Shown: positions 50,370-60,717 of the stretch, piece after piece
Position numbering within the stretch: the stretch's first letter is position 1
Layout: each line of letters starts with the position of its first letter
Assembly: GCA_016124955.1 (NCBI GenBank)
Contig: WGMR01000005.1
Span: 1 to 64,000 of the forward strand
From: Alphaproteobacteria bacterium
GTDB lineage: Bacteria; Pseudomonadota; Alphaproteobacteria; UBA9219; RFNS01
Length of the DNA: 64,000 nt
Direction of reading: 5' to 3'
Translations under genes and position numbers: made by a program
Notes under the pieces: generated by a model
Told to the model about the DNA's origin: nothing
The model's database searches: none
Seen by the model: only the letters and a program-made list of their open reading frames with translations

Positions 50370-50861
50370 TTAACCTTGTTTTTTTGCCTGCATTGCAACG
50401 GCTTGGCCAAATGCTGCGGCGGCTTCGCGCAGCGCCGGGTCGGCTATGGCAGCGGCGGCCTGTTCGATCCGCTCTATTTCCTGCGCATCCAATGCTGCTT
50501 CCGGCTGTGCTTGTTCCGGCGGTTTTGCCGGCTTGTTGTCGTGCTCCAGCACAATGCGGGTGATGGCGTCATAGCCGAAAAAGCCGTTCACGCGCGCCTG
50601 CACCTGATGCAGCTTGTATTGCATTTCCATAGCCAGCCCGCGCGGCAACTTTATATGCAGCGTGCCGTTTTCGCGCTTGTTGCGCGGCCCCGGCGTTCCG
50701 CCTGCCAGCACGATTTTCACGGGCATGGTGTGCGCCGCCAGCTCCTGCCCGACGATATCGCGCCAGTTATCGAGCAAGGTGGCGTAAAGCGACCAATCCC
50801 GGCCGATCACCTGTCCGGCGACCTGGTTGACGGCGTTCTTGAGCTGGCGTGGCTGCGACAT
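50370..50861 (-). CDS. dciA: DciA-like protein (DUF721)
   Basis: A 163-residue DUF721 protein. WRDIVGQELAAHTMPVKIVL and GTLHIKLPRGLAMEMQYKLH form the KH-like domain, followed by a Glu/Ala-rich helical tail. DciA is the ancestral loader or operator of the replicative helicase DnaB in bacteria without DnaC. It is divergent from mutY with a 21-base gap and stands ahead of the dsbA-smc pair. Confidence 0.85.
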   Translation of the reverse strand: MSQPRQLKNAVNQVAGQVIGRDWSLYATLLDNWRDIVGQELAAHTMPVKIVLAGGTPGPRNKRENGTLHIKLPRGLAMEMQYKLHQVQARVNGFFGYDAITRIVLEHDNKPAKPPEQAQPEAALDAQEIERIEQAAAAIADPALREAAAAFGQAVAMQAKKQG

Positions 50862-50882
50862 CGCGCTATACTAAGGCATTCC

Positions 50883-52019
50883 ATGCCCAAAAAGCAGCAA
50901 AATAAAGCCAAGCCCGCCCGTGCCCGCCCCGTTCATGCCGGGCCTGCGGCATCTTTGCTGCTTGCCTGGTATGATCGGCACCGGCGGGTGTTGCCGTGGC
51001 GTGCGCTGCCGGGGCAAAGGCCGGATCCCTATCGTGTATGGCTGGCTGAAATTATGCTCCAGCAAACCACCGTCGCGGCTGTCGGGCCCTATTACGAAAA
51101 ATTCCTGCAGCGCTGGCCTACGGTGGGCGCGCTTGCGCGCGCGAAGCTGGACGATGTGATGCATGCGTGGGCCGGGCTCGGTTATTACCGCCGCGCGCGG
51201 CTGCTGCATGCCTGTGCCCGCGCTGTCGTTGCCGATCATGGCGGGCAATTCCCGTCCGATGAAGCGGCGCTGCGCGCGCTGCCGGGCATCGGCGCTTATA
51301 CGGCGGCGGCGGTGACCGCAATCGCGTTCGGCCGGCGCGCCAATGTGGTCGATGGCAATGTCGAGCGCGTGATGGCCCGTTTGTTCGCCGTAAAAAAACC
51401 GCTGACGGAATCCAAACGGCTCTTGCGCGCGCATGCGGAAAAACTTTTGCCCGCGTCGCGCTTCGGCGATTATGCGCAGGCGCTGATGGATCTGGGCGCG
51501 ACGGTGTGCACGCCGGGCAAGCCGCGTTGCTATCTTTGCCCGCTGCAAGGCGCTTGCGTTGCCTTTGCGCGCGGCATCGCCGCCGCATTGCCTGCGCGCG
51601 CCGTGAAAAAGGCCAAGCCGCTGCGGCAAACCACGGCTTACTGGCTGGTCAATCAGCGCGGCGAAGTGTTGTTGCGCCGCCGTCCGCCCGAAGGCTTGCT
51701 CGGCGGCATGGTCGAGGTGCCGTCGGCGCCGTGGCGAGAACGCGGCGAAAAGCAGCCGGTTCGGTTAAAAAAGAATAAAGACGGGGCAGAAAAAACCCAT
51801 GCGCCCGCACGTACGCGCTGGAAAATGCTTGCGGGCGACGTGCGCCACAGTTTTACCCATTTTGACCTTCATATTAGGGTTGCGGTAGGTAAGATAAGGT
51901 CAAGCCGTGCCGGCGGTTCCATACAAGGCTTCTGGGTCAAGCGCGGCGCGGTGGAAGATCAGGGCCTGCCAAGCGTGATGCGCAAAATCGCGCGCCATGC
52001 CCTGGCGGCATCGGGTTAA
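50883..52019 (+). CDS. mutY: A/G-specific adenine DNA glycosylase MutY
   Basis: A 378-residue base-excision repair enzyme that removes adenine opposite 8-oxoguanine. Catalytic Glu in WLAEIMLQQTTVAAV, helix-hairpin-helix LPGIGAYTAAAVTAIAFG, the catalytic Asp in VVDGNVERVMARLF, and the iron-sulfur ligands C-x6-C-x2-C-x5-C in CTPGKPRCYLCPLQGAC. The C-terminal Nudix-like domain (LVNQRGEVLLRRRPPEGLLG, HSFTHFDLHIRV) recognises 8-oxoG. ATG 50883 is used; the long open frame before it is antisense to dciA. Confidence 0.96.
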   Translation: MPKKQQNKAKPARARPVHAGPAASLLLAWYDRHRRVLPWRALPGQRPDPYRVWLAEIMLQQTTVAAVGPYYEKFLQRWPTVGALARAKLDDVMHAWAGLGYYRRARLLHACARAVVADHGGQFPSDEAALRALPGIGAYTAAAVTAIAFGRRANVVDGNVERVMARLFAVKKPLTESKRLLRAHAEKLLPASRFGDYAQALMDLGATVCTPGKPRCYLCPLQGACVAFARGIAAALPARAVKKAKPLRQTTAYWLVNQRGEVLLRRRPPEGLLGGMVEVPSAPWRERGEKQPVRLKKNKDGAEKTHAPARTRWKMLAGDVRHSFTHFDLHIRVAVGKIRSSRAGGSIQGFWVKRGAVEDQGLPSVMRKIARHALAASG

Positions 52020-52053
52020 TCGGTCGGGACAACCAAGCGGGGACATCACATCC

Positions 52054-52785
52054 GTGCAAGCCATGCGTCAATGCCTCTCCGGTTTTATGCTCTGGCTGCT
52101 TGCGGCGTGTATAGCGTTGCCCGCACAGGCGAGCGATGAATACGCCCCCGCGACGCCCACCACCATCATGCAGGTGCTGATCCGCTTCGGCGCGCTTAAC
52201 CCCGCCGACGACCGCGTGATCGACGAATACGGCAAGTTCAAGGAATGCGAACTCTATCAGGCTTTCCACGACAACGATTTTAAGTGGGAAAAGATCCGCA
52301 GCGGCTTGCGCAAGGAAATTGAAAAAAACCTTGCCCGCTTTCCGACCGGCTTTTTTGTGCGCGGCCGCCTCTATCTCGATCGCTACGATTTCGACCGCAA
52401 GATGTATAAGCTGGGGATCGATACCGGCATCCAGAACGTCAATATTCTCAATCTCGCGCGCGTGGAATTCAACGATTGCGGCGATCCGGCATCGCGCTTC
52501 GTGCCGCGCGCGTTTCAGGCCGCGCTCGACCGGCCCGTGACGGTCGAGGGGCTATATATCCCCGAAGAGGAAGCCAAGGCCCTTCTGGCCCGCATGACGG
52601 AAGCGGGCAACCTGACGCGGGAAATTTGGGTCAGGTTCAACATGCATGTCACGTTCGTCGAACAGCTCAACATGGATGACAAAATGCTGCAAAAGAACCT
52701 GTCGCGCATGGATGCGCGGCTCGAGAATATCGAATTTTATGAAGACAAGGATATGACGAAGCTTATCTATACTTTTGAGCCCTGA
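52054..52785 (+). CDS. Exported protein of unknown function
   Basis: A protein of about 243 residues. The N-terminus has a signal sequence (CLSGFMLWLLAACIALPAQA); ALPAQA-SDE looks like a signal peptidase I site, while LAAC could also serve as a lipobox. The mature part is soluble, mixed in structure and rich in Asp, Arg and Phe, with no motif I recognise. GTG 52054 has GGGGA ten bases ahead; ATG 52063 has none at a usual distance. It follows mutY by 34 bases and is convergent with ccrM, nine bases away. Confidence 0.6.
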   Translation: MQAMRQCLSGFMLWLLAACIALPAQASDEYAPATPTTIMQVLIRFGALNPADDRVIDEYGKFKECELYQAFHDNDFKWEKIRSGLRKEIEKNLARFPTGFFVRGRLYLDRYDFDRKMYKLGIDTGIQNVNILNLARVEFNDCGDPASRFVPRAFQAALDRPVTVEGLYIPEEEAKALLARMTEAGNLTREIWVRFNMHVTFVEQLNMDDKMLQKNLSRMDARLENIEFYEDKDMTKLIYTFEP

Positions 52786-52794
52786 TCGCCCTGA

Positions 52795-54003
<1,209 letters not shown>

Positions 54004-54005
<2 letters not shown>

Positions 54006-54624
54006 AGCCTCTTGCTTTAATTAGTTCATAGACTGGTGCAAAAGAGTCACGATGCCAGGGGGTGGGGCCCAATCGTTGCAATGCCGCAATATGTTCCGTG
54101 GTGCCATAGCCGGCATTGCGTTCCCAGCCATAGCCCGGGTGTTTTTGGGCCAATTTCGTCATGAACCGGTCGCGGCTGACCTTGGCGATGATCGATGCGG
54201 CGGCGATGGAAAGGCTTTTGCCGTCCCCCTTAACGATTGCCTGCGCAGGGCAGGGAAGCTTGGGGCAGCGGTTGCCGTCAATCAGTGCCATGGCGGGCGG
54301 GCGGGCCAGCGCGGCCACGGCACGCTGCATCGCCAGCATGCTGGCCCACAGGATGTTCAGCTCCGCTATCTCCGCCACGCTGGCCTCCGCCACCGCATGG
54401 GTGCAATGGCTGGTTAGTTCATCGAAGATCGCTTCGCGCTGCCGTGCGGTCATCTTTTTGCTGTCCGTGATTTTTGCGGCCAGCGCGGGTGGAAAATCGC
54501 CCGGCAAGATAGCCGCCGCCGCCAGCACCGGCCCGGCCAGCGGCCCGCGCCCGACTTCGTCCACGCCGCAAACAATCTTTCCGGCATCGCGCCCCGCCGC
54601 AATCTCGAAGGAAAAGTCAGGCAT
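54004..54624 (-). CDS. rnhB: Ribonuclease HII
   Basis: A 206-residue enzyme that cuts RNA in RNA-DNA hybrids and single ribonucleotides in DNA. Conserved [44 protein letters not shown] and [17 protein letters not shown] contain the acidic catalytic residues. ATG 54624 overlaps the stop of the upstream hydratase-family gene by eight bases, so the two are co-translated. It is read toward ccrM. Confidence 0.96.
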
Positions 54625-55723
54625 GGTCAAGCTCCGCCGGCAATTCCAGCGCGCCGTTCGGCGTATCCCATCGCGGGTCGAAATGGCGGTCAACGATATC
54701 CTGCGTCACGTCAGGCACGGTGGCGGGTTGCCATTTCGGCTTGCGGTCCTTATCGACCAGCACGGCGCGCACGCCTTCGAAGAAATCATGGTCCGCCAGC
54801 CGCGCCTGTCCCAACCTGTATTCACGTTTCAGGCAATCGTTGAAGGAAAGCGCCTTCGCTTCGTTGATCTGGCGCAGCACAACTTTCAGGCTGGCGGGCG
54901 ACATGCGCGCGAGCAGCGCAAGCTGTTCCTGTCCCCATGCGCCGTGGCGGGCAAGCCGTTCCATAATGGCTTCCACCGTCGGCTGGCTGAAGGCATCATC
55001 GACCATCGCGCGCACGGCCTCATACGGCGCAAGGCCCGGCGGCGCGCCGTAGGTACGCAAAAGCGTATCGATCGTACCCGGCGCGTCTTTATACAGGTCG
55101 GCCGCCGCAAGGTCTGCGATCAGCGCGGCTTTTTGCGCAGCGGGCACAATGTGTGACGCGATCCCGAGTTGTGCGCAATCGCCCGCTCCAAGGCGCGCGC
55201 CTGTCAACGCAAGCCAGATACCTGCGTGGCCGGGCAGGCGGGAAAGCACATAGCTTGCGCCGATATCAGGCACGAAGCCGATTGCGGTTTCCGGCATCGC
55301 CCATTGCGTATTTTCAGTGGCGACGCAGAAGCTGCTATGGACCGAAATGCCGACACCGCCGCCGAACGTCATGCCATCGATAATCGCGACCACGGGCTTG
55401 GGGTAGAAGCGTATTTTGTGGTTGAGCTGGTATTCGGTCCGGAAATAGGTGGCGGTGTAATAATCGTTGGTGTCGCGGTTTTCGGGGTATTGCGTGCGCA
55501 GCTCCCACAGCGCGCGCACATCGCCCCCCGCACAATAGGCGCGGCCTTCCTTGTGATGGATCACAACCGCGCATACTTCGTCATGCATGCGCCATGCGTC
55601 CAGCGCCGATGTGATCTGTTCGATCATCACGGTATCCAGTGCGTTGAGCGCGCCGGGCCGGTTGAGCGTGATGAGGCCAATCCGGCCCTTGATTTCGCTG
55701 ATGATGGGAAGGGGGTTGGTCAT
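54617..55723 (-). CDS. Enoyl-CoA hydratase/3-hydroxyisobutyryl-CoA hydrolase family protein
   Basis: A 368-residue crotonase-family protein. [15 protein letters not shown] and [21 protein letters not shown] are the two oxyanion-hole segments; [20 protein letters not shown] follows with the usual Glu. The length (crotonases are about 260) and the C-terminal extension fit 3-hydroxyisobutyryl-CoA hydrolase, the valine-degradation enzyme. ATG 55723 is taken; an ATG at 55750 would add nine residues. It precedes rnhB on the same strand. Confidence 0.85.
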   Translation of the reverse strand: MTNPLPIISEIKGRIGLITLNRPGALNALDTVMIEQITSALDAWRMHDEVCAVVIHHKEGRAYCAGGDVRALWELRTQYPENRDTNDYYTATYFRTEYQLNHKIRFYPKPVVAIIDGMTFGGGVGISVHSSFCVATENTQWAMPETAIGFVPDIGASYVLSRLPGHAGIWLALTGARLGAGDCAQLGIASHIVPAAQKAALIADLAAADLYKDAPGTIDTLLRTYGAPPGLAPYEAVRAMVDDAFSQPTVEAIMERLARHGAWGQEQLALLARMSPASLKVVLRQINEAKALSFNDCLKREYRLGQARLADHDFFEGVRAVLVDKDRKPKWQPATVPDVTQDIVDRHFDPRWDTPNGALELPAELDHA

Positions 55724-55837
55724 GCCTGCGCCGCTTGTTGCGCCGCCCATTGTGCCGATAATCTGCCTGCTTGCAACTGCCTGGCGGCGGGTGCATTTTG
55801 TCTGCATTGCCGCCGGGGCGTGGATATGGGGTCGCCT

Positions 55838-56875
55838 ATGAACAAGGCCATTGTGAAACCAGTTATCAAACAAAACGAACAACAGGCGCCGGGTTTTCCG
55901 CGCACGCGCATGCGCCGCAACCGCACCGATGCGTGGGTGCGCCGGCTGGTCGCGGAAAACAGCCTTTCCGCCGCCGATCTTGTCTGGCCGGTTTTTGTGA
56001 TCGAAGGGAAGGGCGAAAAGCGCCCGATCGCTTCCATGCCCGGGGTCGAACGCTATACGGTCGATTTGCTGGGCGCGCAAATAAAGCGCGCGGCCGATCT
56101 GGGCATCGGCGCGGTCGCGCTTTTCCCGGCGCTCGATGAAGACCGCAAGGATGCGGAAGGGCGCGAAGCGCTCAACCCGGAAAATGTCGTGTGCCGTGCG
56201 ATCCGCGCCGCGAAGGAAGCCGTGCCGGATATGGGCGTGTTCTGCGACGTCGCGCTCGATCCCTTCACGACCCACGCGCATGACGGTTTATTGGTGGATG
56301 GCAGGGTGCCGAACGACGAAACGGTCGAAATACTGTGCAGGCAAGCGGTCGTGCAGGCGCAGGCGGGCTGCGATATCATCGCGCCGTCCGATATGATGGA
56401 CGGGCGCATCGGCGCGGTGCGCGATGCGCTTGATGCGTCGGGTTTCGGAGACGTAAAAATTTCATCCTACGCTGCCAAATACGCTTCCGGTTTTTACGGG
56501 CCCTTCCGTGATGCGTTGAACAACAACGGCAAGCTGGTGGGCGACAAGAAAACCTATCAAATGGACCCGGCGAACGGCGACGAGGCTTTGCGCGAAGTCG
56601 CGCTCGATATCGCCGAAGGTGCCGACATGCTGATCGTCAAGCCGGGCTTGCCCTATCTCGATATCGTGCGGCGGGTGAAGGAAGCCTTCGCGATGCCGAC
56701 ATTCGTTTACCATGTCAGCGGCGAATACGCGATGCTGAAGGCTGCGGCGCAGAACGGCTGGCTCGATTATGACAGGGTCATGATGGAAACCATGCTGTGC
56801 TTCAAGCGGGCCGGGGCCGATGCCATCTGGACCTATGCGGCGCTAGAAGCGGCGGAAATACTGCGTAAAAGCTAG
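55838..56875 (+). CDS. hemB: Delta-aminolevulinic acid dehydratase (porphobilinogen synthase)
   Basis: A 345-residue enzyme that condenses two aminolevulinate molecules in haem synthesis. The active-site Lys residues lie in VKISSYAAKYASGFYGPFRD and ADMLIVKPGLPYLD. The metal region reads CDVALDPFTTHAHDG, the Asp-rich magnesium-type version instead of a Cys-rich zinc site. ATG 55838 is chosen; an ATG four codons earlier (55826) is possible. It is divergent from the crotonase-family gene. Confidence 0.96.
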   Translation: MNKAIVKPVIKQNEQQAPGFPRTRMRRNRTDAWVRRLVAENSLSAADLVWPVFVIEGKGEKRPIASMPGVERYTVDLLGAQIKRAADLGIGAVALFPALDEDRKDAEGREALNPENVVCRAIRAAKEAVPDMGVFCDVALDPFTTHAHDGLLVDGRVPNDETVEILCRQAVVQAQAGCDIIAPSDMMDGRIGAVRDALDASGFGDVKISSYAAKYASGFYGPFRDALNNNGKLVGDKKTYQMDPANGDEALREVALDIAEGADMLIVKPGLPYLDIVRRVKEAFAMPTFVYHVSGEYAMLKAAAQNGWLDYDRVMMETMLCFKRAGADAIWTYAALEAAEILRKS

Positions 56876-57071
56876 GAAAAAATAATTCTTGGCATTGGCC
56901 GCATGTCCGCCTATTCTCGCCGCACTTGCGATGCCAAAGTCATGAATCGGCGGGCATCGAAACGTGGATGTATCGCACTGAAAACCCCGCGAAGGACGCG
57001 ACGGAACAGTGACCCCACGATGAACGGAAAACAAGTTAACCGGAAACGAACAACAGATCGGGATAAAGCGC

Positions 57072-57644
57072 ATGAGACAGGGTCCGAATGGTCGCCGTGG
57101 ACGCGGCCGTCATAATCATCAATCCGGCGGCGGTAACGGCGGTGGTGGCGGCAACAACAGCAACAGCGGCAACCATGGCGGCAACCGTCCGCGCTCACCC
57201 TCTTCCTTGCGTCATCAGACCTTCGACAGCAATGGCCCCGATGTGCGCGTGCGCGGCAATGCTTGGCAGGTCTATGAGAAATATCAGGCGCTCGCCCGCG
57301 ATGCGGCCTCGGCCAGCGATCGCGTTGCGGCTGAAAACTACCTGCAGCATGCCGAACATTATTACCGCATCATCGAAGCTATCAACGAAGCCACCGCGAA
57401 CGAACAGCGCGCGCGCGGTCAGCAACCCGATGCCCCGTTCTACCCCTCGCAACAGCAGCAGCAACAGCAGCAACAGCCGGGCGAAGGCGCGCAGCCTGCG
57501 GCTGCCAACGGCAAGGCGCAGCCTGAACCGGGCAACGAGGCGCAATCGAACGATAAGCAGCAGGGCGGCGGCAACCCCTTCTTCACGCCGGATGATGCCG
57601 AAGATGAAGACGGTGGCCCCACCCAGCTTGTGGCGCGTCGCTAA
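57072..57644 (+). CDS. DUF4167 protein with Gly/Asn-rich and polyglutamine stretches
   Basis: A 190-residue protein. The N-terminal 45 residues are Arg, Gly, Asn and His-rich, RNA-binding in character. The DUF4167 core (TFDSNGPDVRVRGNAWQVYE and NYLQHAEHYYRIIEAI) spans about 50-105. A run of nine Gln at about residue 128 is followed by an acidic, Pro-rich tail. Typical of alphaproteobacteria; function unknown, although RNA association is plausible. Confidence 0.82.
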   Translation: MRQGPNGRRGRGRHNHQSGGGNGGGGGNNSNSGNHGGNRPRSPSSLRHQTFDSNGPDVRVRGNAWQVYEKYQALARDAASASDRVAAENYLQHAEHYYRIIEAINEATANEQRARGQQPDAPFYPSQQQQQQQQQPGEGAQPAAANGKAQPEPGNEAQSNDKQQGGGNPFFTPDDAEDEDGGPTQLVARR

Positions 57645-57700
57645 ACTGCGCGTTTCCGCTGCCTGTGGAACTGCCCGGCGGTTTGGCCTATAAAAGCCGT

Positions 57701-58552
57701 ATGGACGTTCATTTCCGGAAAATGCACGGCCTCGGCAATGACTTTGTCATTCTCGATAGCCGCAAAACGGGCTTTGTGCCCGACCTTGCCATGCGACTTC
57801 ACCTTGCCGAAAGACGGCGCGGCATCGGCTGCGACCAGCTCATCGTCATGCTGCCGCCGCGCACAGCCGGGGCCGATGCTTACATCGCTATCTTTAACGC
57901 CGACGGCGGCGAGGAAAATACGTGCGGCAACGCGACGCGCTGCGTCGGGCGCTTGCTGTTCGAGGAAACCGGAAAAGATTCCGCCGTTATCGAAACCGCC
58001 GCAGGCCTGCTGCCCGTTCGTCGCGTGAATGATCTGGTCGAGGTTGACCTTGCGACCCCGAAAACCGGCTGGAATGAAATTCCGCTCGCGGTCGAACAGG
58101 ATACGCAGAAAGTCGATTTCGCAATGCCGCCGCTGACGGATCCGTGCTGCGTCAATGTCGGCAACCCGCATGCCGTGTTTTTTGTGCCCGGGGTCGATGT
58201 CATACCGCTTGCCGCGCTCGGCCCGCAGATCGAAACGCACCCGCTGTTTCCCCGCCGCGTGAATGTTGAAATCGCGCAGGTGCTGGGCCCGGAAAAAATC
58301 CGCATGCGGGTGTGGGAACGCGGCGTCGGCATTACGATGGCGTGCGGCAGCGGGGCGTGCGCCGTGCTGGTTGCGGCCGTGCGGCGCGGCTTGATTGCGG
58401 GGCGCGGCGCTGAAATTCTGCTCGATGGCGGCAGCCTGCGGGTCGAATGGCGGGAAAGCGATAACCGCGTCCTGCTTACCGGCGGCACGGCGCTTGTTTG
58501 CAGCGGCGTGATTGCGCCCGAACTGCTGGCGGCAGCGCGGCGGGCGGCATGA
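57701..58552 (+). CDS. dapF: Diaminopimelate epimerase
   Basis: A 283-residue cofactor-independent epimerase that interconverts LL- and meso-diaminopimelate. The two catalytic Cys sit in ENTCGNATRC and MACGSGACAVLVAA. The N-terminus MDVHFRKMHGLGNDFVILD is characteristic. ATG 57701 is preferred to a GTG at 57665. The stop overlaps mtaB by four bases (ATGA), a pairing common in alphaproteobacteria. Confidence 0.96.
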   Translation: MDVHFRKMHGLGNDFVILDSRKTGFVPDLAMRLHLAERRRGIGCDQLIVMLPPRTAGADAYIAIFNADGGEENTCGNATRCVGRLLFEETGKDSAVIETAAGLLPVRRVNDLVEVDLATPKTGWNEIPLAVEQDTQKVDFAMPPLTDPCCVNVGNPHAVFFVPGVDVIPLAALGPQIETHPLFPRRVNVEIAQVLGPEKIRMRVWERGVGITMACGSGACAVLVAAVRRGLIAGRGAEILLDGGSLRVEWRESDNRVLLTGGTALVCSGVIAPELLAAARRAA

Positions 58553-59793
58553 GCGCGGAACCTGAAATCGTTACCTTCGGTTGCCGGTTGAATATTCATG
58601 AATCGGAAGTCATCCGCATGCATGCGCGCGCGGCGGGCGCGGGCGATGCCGTGATCGTCAACACCTGCGCCGTGACGGCGGAGGCGGAGCGGCAGGCGCG
58701 GCAAACCATCCGCAGGCTGCGGCGCGAAAAGCCGGGCGCACGCATTATCGTCACCGGCTGTTCGGCACAGATCGATCCCGCGCGCTATGCGGCGATGGAC
58801 GAAGTTGATTATGTTGTCGGCAACGATGAAAAATTGCGCCCCGATACCTGGCGTGCGCTGAACGGCGGGAAAATAATCGTCAACGATATCGCGGCGGCGC
58901 GTGAAACCGCGGCGCATCTTGTCGGCGTCACCGGTATTCCGCGCGGATTCGTGCAAGTCCAGAACGGCTGCGACCATCGCTGTACCTTTTGCATTATTCC
59001 GTTCGGGCGCGGGCCTTCGCGCTCTGTTCCCGTCGGCGCTGTGGTAGAGCAGGCGCGCGCGCTGGTGCGCTCTGGCCATAGTGAAATCGTGCTCACGGGC
59101 GTCGATATCGCATCCTACGGGCCCGATTTGCCGGGACGGCCGACGCTGGGACAAATGGTGCGCCGCCTGCTGGCGCTGGTGCCCGAATTGCCGCGCCTGC
59201 GGCTTTCCTCGCTCGATCCCGCGGCGATCGATGATGATCTGTGGCGCTTGATTGGTGAAGAGCCGCGTCTGATGCCGCATCTGCATCTTTCTCTGCAAGC
59301 GGGCGACGACATGGTTTTGAAACGCATGAAGCGCCGCCACAGCCGCGCCGATGCGGTTGCCTTGTGCGCGCGGGCGCGGGCGTTGCGGCCTGATATTGCC
59401 TTCGGCGCCGATTTGATCGCCGGGTTCCCGACCGAAGACGAAGCAATGTTCGCGAACACGCTGCGCGCGGTCGAAGAATGCGGGCTTACATGGCTGCATG
59501 TATTTCCCTATTCGCCGCGCCACGGCACGCCGGCGGCGAAGATGCCGCAGGTCGCGCCGGATGTGCGCAAGCGCCGCGCCGCCGCATTGCGCACGCTGGG
59601 GGGTGTGATGCAGCGGCGGCACTGTGATGCGCTTGTCGGAACGCGGCAGGAAATTTTCGTCGAACAAGCGGGCATCGGCCGCACCCGCCAGTATGCGGAA
59701 GTGCGTTTCGCCGGCACGGCGCAAGCGGGGCAAATCAGAATGGCCGGGATTGTTTCACGTGAAACATCGCACATGGCGGGCAGGCTGGTATGA
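58549..59793 (+). CDS. mtaB: tRNA t6A37 methylthiotransferase MtaB
   Basis: A 414-residue radical-SAM enzyme that adds methylthio to t6A37 in tRNAs. The N-terminal domain VTFGCRLNIHESEVIRMH provides cluster-ligand Cys with NTCAVTAEAE and TGCSAQ. The radical-SAM triad is CDHRCTFC. LVGTRQEIFVEQAG begins the C-terminal TRAM-like part. The final codons I-V-S-R-E-T-S contain a perfect parS site (59751-59766). It overlaps ftsY by four bases. Confidence 0.93.
   Translation: MSAEPEIVTFGCRLNIHESEVIRMHARAAGAGDAVIVNTCAVTAEAERQARQTIRRLRREKPGARIIVTGCSAQIDPARYAAMDEVDYVVGNDEKLRPDTWRALNGGKIIVNDIAAARETAAHLVGVTGIPRGFVQVQNGCDHRCTFCIIPFGRGPSRSVPVGAVVEQARALVRSGHSEIVLTGVDIASYGPDLPGRPTLGQMVRRLLALVPELPRLRLSSLDPAAIDDDLWRLIGEEPRLMPHLHLSLQAGDDMVLKRMKRRHSRADAVALCARARALRPDIAFGADLIAGFPTEDEAMFANTLRAVEECGLTWLHVFPYSPRHGTPAAKMPQVAPDVRKRRAAALRTLGGVMQRRHCDALVGTRQEIFVEQAGIGRTRQYAEVRFAGTAQAGQIRMAGIVSRETSHMAGRLV
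59751..59766. promoter_or_regulatory. parS centromere site
   Basis: The 16-base palindrome tgtttcacgtgaaaca is identical to the canonical parS site bound by ParB. It lies within the coding sequence of mtaB, near its end. parS sites cluster near the replication origin and are conserved among bacteria; a chance perfect match is very unlikely. Confidence 0.9.
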
Positions 59794-60707
59794 GCTGGTT
59801 CAAGCGCTTGCAGCAGGGTTTGCAGAAAAGTTCCGGCAAGCTGGCGGACGGAATCGGCGGCATTTTCACCAAGCGCAAGCTTGATGCCGCGATACTGGAG
59901 GAGCTTGAGGAATTGTTGATTGCCGCCGATCTCGGCCCCGCCGTGGCGGCGCGTCTGGCGGCGGAATTCGGCAAGAACCGTTTTGGCAAAGAAGTGAGCG
60001 ACCGCGAGGTGCGCGAAGCGCTGGCGGAACAGATCGCCGCCTTGCTCGGTCCCGTCGCGAAGCCGCTTGAGATCGACCGGGGCAAGAAGCCGTTCGTCGT
60101 GCTGGTGGTCGGCGTCAATGGCGTTGGCAAGACAACCACCATCGGCAAGCTGGCGCAGCACTATGCGGGGGCGGGCATGAAGGTGATGATGGCGGCGGGC
60201 GATACCTTCCGCGCCGCCGCGGTACAGCAGTTGCAGATATGGGGCGAGCGCACAGGCGCGCCGGTTGTCGCGGGCAAAGAAGGCGCGGATGCCGCCGGGC
60301 TTGTCTTCACCGCGTTGGAGCGGGCGCGCGATGCGAACACCGATCTTCTGCTGGTCGATACCGCCGGGCGGCTGCACAACAAGGAGCATCTGATGGCCGA
60401 GCTGGCCAAGATCGTGCGTGTGATGAAGAAGCTGGATGAAAGCGCGCCGCACGCCACGCTGCTGGTGCTGGACGCCACCACGGGGCAGAACGCGGTGGCA
60501 CAGGCCGAAACCTTCGACAAGCTGACGCCGGTGACCGGCATGGTTGTGACCAAGCTGGACGGAACGGCCAAAGGCGGGGTATTGATTGCACTCGCGGACC
60601 GCTTCAAACTGCCCGTGCATGCCATAGGCGTGGGCGAAGCGGCGGAGGATCTGAAACCCTTCACCGCGCGCGAATTTGCCGCTTCGCTGCTGGCGCTGGA
60701 CAACTGA
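59790..60707 (+). CDS. ftsY: Signal recognition particle receptor FtsY
   Basis: A 305-residue NG-domain GTPase, the SRP receptor. N domain with LLIAADLGPAVAARL; G domain with VVGVNGVGKTTTIGKLAQ (G1), AAGDTFRAAAVQQL, LLVDTAGRLHNK (G3), TKLDGTAKGG (G4). The acidic A domain is absent, as usual in alphaproteobacteria. Overlaps mtaB upstream. Partner Ffh is encoded at 16994. Confidence 0.96.
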   Translation: MSWFKRLQQGLQKSSGKLADGIGGIFTKRKLDAAILEELEELLIAADLGPAVAARLAAEFGKNRFGKEVSDREVREALAEQIAALLGPVAKPLEIDRGKKPFVVLVVGVNGVGKTTTIGKLAQHYAGAGMKVMMAAGDTFRAAAVQQLQIWGERTGAPVVAGKEGADAAGLVFTALERARDANTDLLLVDTAGRLHNKEHLMAELAKIVRVMKKLDESAPHATLLVLDATTGQNAVAQAETFDKLTPVTGMVVTKLDGTAKGGVLIALADRFKLPVHAIGVGEAAEDLKPFTAREFAASLLALDN

Positions 60708-60717
60708 AGGACATTAC

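Noticed and set aside
50376-50882. N-terminal extension of mutY
   Set aside because: The upstream frame is antisense to dciA and has no similarity to MutY.
55169-55837. N-terminal extension of hemB by 220 codons
   Set aside because: The extension is antisense to the crotonase-family gene and is not homologous to HemB; ATG 55838 fits the family.
57448-57478. CAG/CAA trinucleotide tract as a repeat array or CRISPR-like element
   Set aside because: It is a short in-frame Gln tract of the DUF4167 protein with mixed codons, not an array with spacers.
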